DNA of 64,000 bases, taken from JAMXLO01 sp963812075 (lineage in GTDB: Bacteria > Pseudomonadota > Alphaproteobacteria > Acetobacterales > Acetobacteraceae). Each line of letters starts with the position of its first letter. Position 1 is the first letter of the stretch. The notes below the pieces were generated by a model. The model had not been told where the DNA came from. It saw nothing but the letters and a program-made list of their open reading frames with translations, and did not search any database. The DNA lies in assembly GCA_963812075.1 (NCBI GenBank), contig CAWETN010000008.1, positions 434,001 through 498,000 of the forward strand, written 5' to 3'. A program made the position numbers and the translations under genes. Positions 47,009 to 54,105 of this stretch are shown one piece after another.

Positions 47009-48229
47009 GTGCTGATGTCCGGGATTCCCGATCATAAACTTGGCTGGAGGATGGCAGTCCTCCCGTTCCGCAGCGTCGGGACACCCATCGGATACGGCAT
47101 CGCCCTCGGCATGGCGGAAGAGGTCTCCGCCGCCTTGTCCCGCTTCCGGACGCCTCGTCTGATCGCGACGGCCACATTCTGGGATGGCGCGGGCCCCGCC
47201 GCCGATGCGCTGGGCCGGTGCCGTACGTATCAACTGGACTACGTGATCGACGGCACTATCCAGGTGGTCGATGACGAGGTGCATGTGAACGTCACCTTGC
47301 TCGACGTCGTGCTGGATTTCGAGGTGATCTGGACGGGCCGCTTCCAAGGACGGTTGAACGATCTGTTCTCCCTGCAGCACAGGATCGCCTCAGAAACGGT
47401 GGCACAGGTGGATCCTGAGCTGTTCCACCGGGGTTCCGCGTTCGAAGCGCAACTCCGCACCGAGGTCGCGGAGGCGCATCATTCGGTGCTCACGGCGATC
47501 CAGGGCATCTTCCGGCTGGACCGGCCGACCTTCATGCTGGCGCGCGACCTGCTCGAGCGGGCGATCGATCTCGATCCCGAATATGGCGCGGCCCATGCCT
47601 GGTTGGCCTATTGGAGTATCATGGCCGTGGGCCTGGGCTGGGCCGACGAACCCCGCGAGGTGATCAGCCTCGCCGGCAGCACAGCGGAGAGGGCGGTGCA
47701 ACTCGACCCGCTCGACGCCCGGGCGCTCGCCATCGCCGGCCACGTCAAGGGCTACCTGATGCACGACGTGCGCGGCGCACTCAGCCTGCACGCCCGTGCC
47801 ATCGAGCTCAACCCGAACCTGCCGATCGCCTGGACTGTCAGCAGCTGGTCCAGAATCTACAATGGCGAACATGCCACCGCGATCAGCCACGCCACGATGT
47901 CGATGGCCCTGTCGCCGCGCGATCCGCACCTCTTCTTCGTCGAGCACGCCCTGATGACCGCCCACTTCTTCAGCCATCACCTTGAAGAGGCGGACATGCT
48001 GTCAGAGCTGGTGCTGGAACGTAACACGAACCACGCCTCGGCGCTGAATGTCCGGCTGGCGATCCTCGGACATCTGGCGCGGCATGACGAAGCACGGGAG
48101 TGTCTGGCGCTGCTGCGCCGCATCGATCCCGAGGTGACCATCGAGCGGATCGTGGCCAGGGCGCCGCTCAGGCCGGAGGACAGGGCTTTCTACATCGATG
48201 GTCTGCGCCGGGCGAGCGTGCCGCGCTGA
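47009..48229 (+). CDS. TolB-like/TPR protein lacking an effector domain
   Basis: The 406-residue protein matches the C-terminal half of class III cyclase or winged-helix regulators of the TolB-TPR type: MAVLPFRSVGTPIGYGIALG, LDYVIDGTIQVVDDEVHVNV and LQHRIASETVAQVDPELF, followed by TPR helices (RAIDLDPEYGAAHAWLAYWS, RAIELNPNLPIAWTVSSWSR, MALSPRDPHLFF). The usual N-terminal cyclase or DNA-binding domain is missing, and no remnant of it is seen upstream. Start is uncertain (GTG 47009, ATG 47015 or ATG 47051). A protein-interaction role is likely. Confidence 0.7.
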   Translation: MLMSGIPDHKLGWRMAVLPFRSVGTPIGYGIALGMAEEVSAALSRFRTPRLIATATFWDGAGPAADALGRCRTYQLDYVIDGTIQVVDDEVHVNVTLLDVVLDFEVIWTGRFQGRLNDLFSLQHRIASETVAQVDPELFHRGSAFEAQLRTEVAEAHHSVLTAIQGIFRLDRPTFMLARDLLERAIDLDPEYGAAHAWLAYWSIMAVGLGWADEPREVISLAGSTAERAVQLDPLDARALAIAGHVKGYLMHDVRGALSLHARAIELNPNLPIAWTVSSWSRIYNGEHATAISHATMSMALSPRDPHLFFVEHALMTAHFFSHHLEEADMLSELVLERNTNHASALNVRLAILGHLARHDEARECLALLRRIDPEVTIERIVARAPLRPEDRAFYIDGLRRASVPR

Positions 48230-48243
48230 TTTGAACGGCGGGG

Positions 48244-49036
48244 CTATTTCGTCTGATCCACCGCAAGGACGCCATGGTCTACAGGACACAACCTGCGCTT
48301 GCGCACAGATACAGCGTACGCACCCTGGCGCACGGCGTGGTCGGGGTGTGGCAGCAGCACCTTCCCGAGGCGATCCCAATCGGAAGGGTCAAGCGCCGAC
48401 GGGTCGCGGCAGACAAACGAGCCAAGCGTCTCGTCACGGTAGGCCAGCTGCGGCACCGGCTGAACTTGCAGGAAGGGCGCATATGCCCTTATGTGCACCG
48501 GCGTATCGGTCCGGGTAACGCGGAAGTTAGAAAACAACGGTCCGAACCAGATGTCTGTCTCGACGATCCCCTCCCATCCGGTCAAACCCGGAATGGCCGG
48601 GAGGTTGACGGGCGGGCGAACCGACAGGCTCCACCCGGGACGGGTCCTTGCCAGCAGGCCGGTCCAGATCTGAACCGCGCCCAGTTCGGGCAGGGCGGTG
48701 AGGAACGGCGGGGAGTAGCCACGGAGGGCTTCCGGGACCATAGCATCGAATGCTGCAGCAAACCCCGGAAACTGGACCGCGCCGCTCGGGGTGCCTGACA
48801 GAGGCAGCCACCGCTCGTCTTCGCCGTACCGACCAGACGATCTGCTCGCCATCCCATAGCAACCGGACGTCCACCGGAGGGAACACCCAGTAGCCGAAGC
48901 CCGTGGCAGAGGTCACGGCATCGCAGTAGCGCATGGCACGGCTGGGCAGATAGCCGGCCGCGGAGCGCTCTGCCCGTTTTGGCGACCTCGCCTCGGGGAT
49001 CAGGCGGAAAAACTCGACGATCGGCACTTGGTCCAT
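48244..49036 (-). CDS. DUF6065-like protein, one frameshift
   Basis: Function is unknown. The protein starts MDQVPIVEFFRLIPEARSPK and continues RAERSAAGYLPSRAMRYCDA, ATGFGYWVFPPVDVRLLWDG. One extra base near 48832 shifts the frame, and it then reads YGEDERWLPLSGTPSGAVQF, GWEGIVETDIWFGPLFSNFR and RAYAPFLQVQPVPQLAYRDE. About 263 residues when repaired, with no signal or membrane segment. From memory this matches the DUF6065 family; no search was possible. It follows a 57-residue peptide gene by 65 bases on the same strand, so the two are likely co-transcribed. Confidence 0.65.
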
Positions 49037-49101
49037 ACGCAGTCCGCCAGCAGCGTGAGATGACCGGCCACCGGGTCAGCAAAAGCGGTGGATTTTTCGT
49101 T

Positions 49102-49275
49102 TTAGAACCGCATCATGCCGGCACCGACATGCACCCTTCCCGCGTCCTTAACACTGTCAGGAGCCGTTGTCGCCATGCACTTGCCAGAGTCCGCGATCGT
49201 CCGGGAGTCCAGGGTCGTCACGTCCGCAATGGACGGCTGGGCGGCAGCGGTGGGGTTCTTTTCCGAGTGGGACAT
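49102..49275 (-). CDS. 57-residue peptide gene upstream of the DUF6065-like gene
   Basis: This is a short gene that a standard caller could miss. The ATG at 49275 is preceded by GGAGAAATAGAC (Shine-Dalgarno GGAG, eight bases away) and the frame ends at TAA 49102. The peptide starts MSHSEKNPTAAAQPSIADVT, has a middle TTLDSRTIADSGKC with its only cysteine, and ends HVGAGMMRF. It is hydrophilic, with no signal peptide or membrane span. Codon third positions are G/C-biased like real genes. It may be a precursor or partner peptide for the following protein (inference). Confidence 0.5.
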   Translation of the reverse strand: MSHSEKNPTAAAQPSIADVTTLDSRTIADSGKCMATTAPDSVKDAGRVHVGAGMMRF

Positions 49276-49732
49276 GTCTATTTCTCCATGGCGTGATTGC
49301 CTGACATCCGTGTATCAAGGAAATGTGCAGATGTAAATCAGTAAAAAGTTCGGGGCTCAAAAAAAATTTACAGCAATGGCGAGTAGGTCCGGGGCGTGCT
49401 GCTAAACGTGATGCATCAGACCTGGGACATTATTGCAAAAATCCGGGGCTAGCGTGCCGTTGTACTTCCTCGCAATGGCAGGCAGCCGAAACTGTTGTAA
49501 CAACACTTGTCTGACGGTAGCTCACCCGTTGTCGAGACTGGTTTGCACTCCAGTTGCCGCGCAGGTTGCAGCCGCCGACCACCGGCACAATTCTTGCCCA
49601 TCCGCGACGGCGGCCGGCCGCCATGACCGGCGAGGCGCACCTAACCAGTGCGCTCGCCGGTCATCGTACCCCGCTCACGCCGGCGCTCGACCCGATTGCC
49701 TCGAACTCTCCGGCGCATGGCACAGAGGCGGC
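49276..49732. other. 457-base AT-richer divergent control region
   Basis: No gene is seen. It holds an A8 run (49360-49367), a possible minus-strand TTGAGC-N17-TTTACA promoter for the peptide gene (about 49330-49360), and a perfect inverted repeat TGTTGTAACAACA (49493-49505) that could be an operator for either flanking unit. The drop in GC is the sharpest in the window. Confidence 0.4.
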
Positions 49733-50701
49733 ATGCTGAACCGACGCTCCCTGTTGGCCGTCTCGCTGAGCACCGCGATCGCCGTGCCGGCCCGCGCCGC
49801 ACCGGACAGTTTCGCCGGCTTCCTCGCCGGCATGCGGGCGGAGGCGCGTCGTGCCGGCATCTCGGCGGCGACCCTGGACCGCGCGTTCGCCGGCGTGCAG
49901 CCGAACCAGAAGGTGATCGAGCGCGACCGTCACCAGCCCGAGTTCACCCTGACCTGGGCGGAGTATCGCGCCCGGCTGGTCTCCGACCAGCGGATCGCCA
50001 ACGGTCGTGCGGCGTATCAGCAGAACCGCGCTCTGCTGGCCAGCGTGCGCGAGCGGTTCGGCGTGGATCCCGGGGTGATCACCGGCATCTGGGGCCTGGA
50101 GTCCAATTTCGGCGCCGGCATGGGTGACTTCCACGTCGTCGAGGCGCTGGCGACGCTGGCGTGGGAAGGCCGCCGCGCCAGCTTCTTTCGCGGCGAACTG
50201 CTCGCGGCGCTGCGCATCCTGGACCATGGCGACGTGACGCCGGGCCATATGCTCGGCTCCTATGCCGGCGCCATGGGACAGCCGCAGTTCATGCCGTCGT
50301 CCTATCTGAGCTACGCCGTCGACTTCGAGGGCCACGGCCGGCGCGACATCTGGACCAGCCGGCCCGACGTGTTCGGCTCGATCGCCAACTATCTGGCCCG
50401 GTCTGGCTGGCGCGCCGGCGAAAGCTGGGGCCAGCCGGTGGCGCTGGGCGCCGGCCTGGAGCGCGCCGCCGGCGGCCGCGACGACCGCCGACCGGTCGGC
50501 GAATGGCTGCGGCTCGGGGTGCGCCCGGCGGATGGCCGGCCGCTGGCGCGCCCGGACGTGCCGGCGGCCCTGGTGCAGCCGGACGGCGCCGGCGGCGAGG
50601 CGTTCCTGGTCTACGCCAACTTCGGCGCGATCCGGCGCTACAACCCGTCGGACTTCTATGCGCTGGCGGTGGGACTGCTCGGCGATCGCTTCACCGCGTG
50701 A
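49733..50701 (+). CDS. mltB: Lytic murein transglycosylase (MltB-type)
   Basis: Cleaves the glycan strands of peptidoglycan in the periplasm. The 322-residue protein has an N-terminal signal (NRRSLLAVSLSTAIAVPARA, predicted cleavage near residue 22), then FAGVQPNQKVIERDRHQPEF, the catalytic Glu in ITGIWGLESNFGAG, GSYAGAMGQPQFMPSSYLSY and DIWTSRPDVFGSIANYLARS, all classic MltB motifs. The stop overlaps the next start (GTGA). First gene of a cell-wall operon. Confidence 0.93.
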   Translation: MLNRRSLLAVSLSTAIAVPARAAPDSFAGFLAGMRAEARRAGISAATLDRAFAGVQPNQKVIERDRHQPEFTLTWAEYRARLVSDQRIANGRAAYQQNRALLASVRERFGVDPGVITGIWGLESNFGAGMGDFHVVEALATLAWEGRRASFFRGELLAALRILDHGDVTPGHMLGSYAGAMGQPQFMPSSYLSYAVDFEGHGRRDIWTSRPDVFGSIANYLARSGWRAGESWGQPVALGAGLERAAGGRDDRRPVGEWLRLGVRPADGRPLARPDVPAALVQPDGAGGEAFLVYANFGAIRRYNPSDFYALAVGLLGDRFTA

Positions 50702-51561
50702 GGCTGGCGTTCAGCCTGCTGCTGGCGGTGCTCGCGGCGTCCTGCCACCGCCCGCCGCCGACCGCGCCGCATTACGTACTCGGCGCGCCTTACCAGGCCG
50801 GCGGCGTCTGGTACTACCCGAGCGACAGCTATGACGGCCAGGAGACCGGGCTGGCGATCGTCTACTCGACGGACCATGCGGGCCTCACCGCCGACGGCGA
50901 GGCGTTCGACCAGACCGCACTCGCCGCCGCGCATCAGACCCTGCAGCTTCCCGCCGTGGCGCGTCTGACCAATCTGGAGAACGGCCTGCAGGTGGTGGTG
51001 CGCGTCAACGACCGCGGCCCCGCAACGCCGCATCGGATGCTCGAGGTCACCCGCCGCACGGCGACGCTGCTGCGCTTCCCCGCCGATGCACCGGTGCGGG
51101 TGCGGCTCGAGGTGCTGCCGGCGGAAAGCCACGCCGCGGCGGATGCGCTGCCTGGCGCGCCGAAGCTCGACCTCGCCGCGGCGCCGCGCGGCGAGGTGCA
51201 GCAGGTCGATCTGTCCGCGTCGGGCAACGCCCCCAAGACGCCGGGATCCGGCGGCGAAGCGCCCCAGGAGGCCGTGCCCATCAGTGTGACGATCGCGCGG
51301 CTGCCGGAGACGGTCACCCAGGGCGCCGCCTTTCCCGGCCGCTTGTTGGTCCAACTCGGCACCTTCCAGACCTACGAGTACGCCGCAATGCAGCGCGCGC
51401 GTGTCGCCGGGCTGGGCGCCGACATCGAGAGCACGCACAACGGACGCCGGCAGTCCCATCGCGTGATCATCGGGCCGCTGGCGAGCGTGCAACAGGCCGA
51501 TATGGTGCTGGACCAGGTGCTGCGCTCCGGGGTAACCGATGCGCGGATCGTCGTGGAGTAG
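50698..51561 (+). CDS. rlpA: RlpA-like lipoprotein with SPOR domain
   Basis: RlpA proteins bind denuded glycan at septa and, in some species, cleave it. The 287-residue protein has a GTG start overlapping the upstream stop, a lipoprotein signal (LAFSLLLAVLAASC, Cys16), YQAGGVWYYPSDSYDGQETG and the double-psi barrel with VARLTNLENGLQVVVRVNDR (the VNDRGP motif). A Pro/Ala linker and a C-terminal SPOR domain (about 215-287: RLLVQLGTFQTYEYAAMQRA) follow. Some active-site residues cannot be judged here. Confidence 0.92.
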   Translation: MRLAFSLLLAVLAASCHRPPPTAPHYVLGAPYQAGGVWYYPSDSYDGQETGLAIVYSTDHAGLTADGEAFDQTALAAAHQTLQLPAVARLTNLENGLQVVVRVNDRGPATPHRMLEVTRRTATLLRFPADAPVRVRLEVLPAESHAAADALPGAPKLDLAAAPRGEVQQVDLSASGNAPKTPGSGGEAPQEAVPISVTIARLPETVTQGAAFPGRLLVQLGTFQTYEYAAMQRARVAGLGADIESTHNGRRQSHRVIIGPLASVQQADMVLDQVLRSGVTDARIVVE

Positions 51562-51574
51562 GAGTCGAGTCGCG

Positions 51575-52789
51575 ATGCTCACCCGCCGGAACGCCCTGCT
51601 GGCGTCAGCCATCTTTGCCGGCGGCACGCTGGCCGCCGACGCCCAGCCAAGACACGCGCCGCAGCCCAAGGGCGGGCGCAGCGCGAAGAAGGATGCGCCC
51701 GCCGGCAGCCCGGCCGACACGCCGCTGGGTCCGGTGGACACCACCGCCCGCTGGGCGTTCATCCAGGACTTCAACAGCGGCGCGGCACTGCTGGAGAAGA
51801 ACGCCGATGCCGAGATGCCACCTTCCTCGATGACCAAGCTGATGACGATCTACCTGGTCTACGAGCGGCTGAAGCAGGGCAAGATGCGGCTCGATGACGA
51901 ACTGATGGTGAGCGAACGCGCCTGGAAGATGGGCGGCTCGAAGATGTTCGTGCAGGTTGGCACCCAGGTGAAGGTCGAGGACCTGATCCGCGGCGTCATC
52001 GTGCAGTCGGGCAACGACGCCTGCGTGGTGTTCGCCGAGGCGATCGCGGGATCCGAGGAGCAGTTCGTCGAACTGATGAACCAGAAGGCCAAGGAACTCG
52101 GCCTGACCAACACGAACTTCAAGAACTCCACCGGCTGGCCCGATCCGGAGCAGCACATGAGCTGCCGCGACATCGCCACCCTGGCCCGGCGGATCATCGC
52201 CGACTTCCCGGAGTTCTATCACTACGACGCGGAGAAGACCTTCAAGTACAACAACATCGAGCAGGGCAACCGCAATCCGCTGGTGCAGAAGGGCACCGCG
52301 GACGGGCTGAAGACCGGGCACACCGAGGCCGGCGGCTACGGCTTGGTGGCCAGCGGCAAGCGCGGCGAGCGGCGGGTGATCGTGGTGATCAACGGCCTCG
52401 ACTCCATGCATCAGCGCGCCGAGGAGGGCGAGCGGCTGCTGGACTGGGCGTTCGCCAACTTCGAGGACGTGACCCTGTTCTCCGCCGGCGACGTCATCGA
52501 GCGCGTGCCGGTGTGGCTGGGCACGCGGCCGAGCGTGGCACTGGTCGGCGGGCGGGACCTGGTGATGACCATGCCGCGCAACTGGCGCAAGAACGCGTCG
52601 GTGAAGGTGAGCTACGACGCGCCGATCCGCGCACCGGTGCAGAAGGGCACGACGCTAGGCAGGCTGGTGGTGGCGGGCCAGGGCGTGCCGGGGATGGAAG
52701 TGGCGCTATTCGCCGGGGAGGACGTGGCGAAGCTCAGTCTGCCCGGGCGGGCGATGGCAGTGCTGTCGCACTACGTGACCGGCAGCTAG
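51575..52789 (+). CDS. D-alanyl-D-alanine carboxypeptidase (PBP5/6 family)
   Basis: Trims the terminal D-Ala from peptidoglycan stem peptides. The 404-residue secreted serine enzyme has a signal (RRNALLASAIFAGGTLAADA), the SxxK motif in PPSSMTKLMTIYLVYERLKQ, SGN in VQSGNDACVVFAEA and KTG in ADGLKTGHTEAGGYGLVASG. A C-terminal PBP5 beta-domain follows (from about 310: VPVWLGTRPSVALVGGRDLV). It is 13 bases after rlpA and eight before tmk, so co-transcribed. Equivalent to dacC/dacF-type genes of alphaproteobacteria. Confidence 0.93.
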   Translation: MLTRRNALLASAIFAGGTLAADAQPRHAPQPKGGRSAKKDAPAGSPADTPLGPVDTTARWAFIQDFNSGAALLEKNADAEMPPSSMTKLMTIYLVYERLKQGKMRLDDELMVSERAWKMGGSKMFVQVGTQVKVEDLIRGVIVQSGNDACVVFAEAIAGSEEQFVELMNQKAKELGLTNTNFKNSTGWPDPEQHMSCRDIATLARRIIADFPEFYHYDAEKTFKYNNIEQGNRNPLVQKGTADGLKTGHTEAGGYGLVASGKRGERRVIVVINGLDSMHQRAEEGERLLDWAFANFEDVTLFSAGDVIERVPVWLGTRPSVALVGGRDLVMTMPRNWRKNASVKVSYDAPIRAPVQKGTTLGRLVVAGQGVPGMEVALFAGEDVAKLSLPGRAMAVLSHYVTGS

Positions 52790-52796
52790 CAGCAGC

Positions 52797-53435
52797 GTGC
52801 CGCAAGGCCGCTTCATCACGCTCGAGGGCGGCGAGGGCGCCGGCAAGACCACCCAGGCCCGACTGCTATCCGAGGCGCTGTTGGCGCTTGGCCTTGCCGT
52901 GCTGCGCACGCGCGAGCCAGGCGGCGCACCTGGCGCCGAATTCCTGCGGAACCTGCTGCTGCGAGAAGCGCTCGACTGGTCCGCCGACGCCGAGACCCTG
53001 CTGCACTTCGCCGCGCGCGCCGAGCATGTCGAGAAGACCATCCGCCCGGCGCTGGCGGCCGGCCTGTGGGTGGTGTGCGACCGCTTCGCCGATTCCACCA
53101 TGGCCTATCAGGGCTACGGCCAGGGCGCCGACCGCGCGACGATAGCGACGCTGACCGGCCTGCTGCGGATCGTGCCCGATCTCACGCTGGTGCTCGACGC
53201 GAGCGATGCCGTGGCGGTGGCACGCCAGATCGAGCGCGGCGCCGATGCCGACCGCTACGAGCGGCTCGATGCGCTGTTCCACGCCCGGGTGCGGCAAGGC
53301 TTCCGCGACATCGCCGCCGCGGCGCCCGAGCGATGCGCGGTGATCCAGGCGGACGGCCCGGTGGCCCAGGTGCACGAGACCATCATGAGGACGCTCCGCG
53401 CACGTCTGGCGTTGCCGGGCGTTGCGCCGCCGTGA
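52797..53435 (+). CDS. tmk: Thymidylate kinase
   Basis: Phosphorylates dTMP to dTDP, an essential step of DNA precursor synthesis. The 212 residues hold the P-loop TLEGGEGAGKTTQARLL, TREPGGAPGAEFLR, the CDRFADSTMAYQGYGQG motif and a LID region RQIERGADADRYERLD. The start is a GTG at 52797, eight bases after the carboxypeptidase stop. In many alphaproteobacteria holB (DNA polymerase III delta prime) follows; here a small secreted protein gene follows instead. Confidence 0.95.
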   Translation: MPQGRFITLEGGEGAGKTTQARLLSEALLALGLAVLRTREPGGAPGAEFLRNLLLREALDWSADAETLLHFAARAEHVEKTIRPALAAGLWVVCDRFADSTMAYQGYGQGADRATIATLTGLLRIVPDLTLVLDASDAVAVARQIERGADADRYERLDALFHARVRQGFRDIAAAAPERCAVIQADGPVAQVHETIMRTLRARLALPGVAPP

Positions 53436-53458
53436 TAAGCTGCGTACAGGAGAAATTC

Positions 53459-53878
53459 ATGCGCGCAATCAAGCTTCTGGCCGCCATTGCTGCAACAGCC
53501 GCGCTACTGTCCGCGCCGGCCGCGGCGCAATCCCAGACGGTGCCGGAGGATTATTCGGTCGCCAAGCGGGAGGCGGACCTGTACGCGCTTGGCGTTCGTA
53601 TCGCCATCATCCTGCAACATTTCGATGATCCGGCAACATTCCAGCCGAAATACTCGGTGGCGTTCAGTGAATACGGCCGGACAGGTACGTCGTATTTCTA
53701 TACGAACTATCGCTTTTCCTGTAAGATCAACCTCGGATACAACAGCGTACCTCCGGCGCTCATCGGCTATACGATCGAGAACGCCGAGTGCTGTCCATTA
53801 AGCTACCCGTTCGTCTGCCAGACCTACGTGAAGCCATACAATCAGGTCCGCCCGCCCGACCGTTGGGCCGGCTGGTAG
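53459..53878 (+). CDS. Small secreted hypothetical protein
   Basis: Not recognised. The 139 residues start with a clear signal peptide (MRAIKLLAAIAATAALLSAP, then AAAQ cleavage). A mature part rich in aromatic residues follows, with cysteines in YRFSCKINLGYN, NAECCPLSYPFVCQTYVKPY. The four closely spaced cysteines suggest disulfides in the periplasm. AGGAG precedes the ATG by seven bases, and the gene lies 23 bases after tmk. Codon use is less GC-biased than tmk. The 227 bases after it hold nothing clear. Confidence 0.7.
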   Translation: MRAIKLLAAIAATAALLSAPAAAQSQTVPEDYSVAKREADLYALGVRIAIILQHFDDPATFQPKYSVAFSEYGRTGTSYFYTNYRFSCKINLGYNSVPPALIGYTIENAECCPLSYPFVCQTYVKPYNQVRPPDRWAGW

Positions 53879-54105
53879 GACCGACTGGGGCGAGCAGGTC
53901 ACCCCCTGCCCTGCTCATCTGCAGCTGCACCGGCTGACGCTGCCCCGGCAAGGACCTGCATCGGCAGATATAGTTTCATCCAGTAATACCGGCCGCGCCG
54001 CGAGCGCGGTGATGCCGCTCTGCGTTTGCCTTCCTGCGTCAGTCCAGCGGCGCCCAACGTTCGGCGAAGGAGCACGGCGGGACGCGGTATCCGAGCAGGC
54101 CGCAA

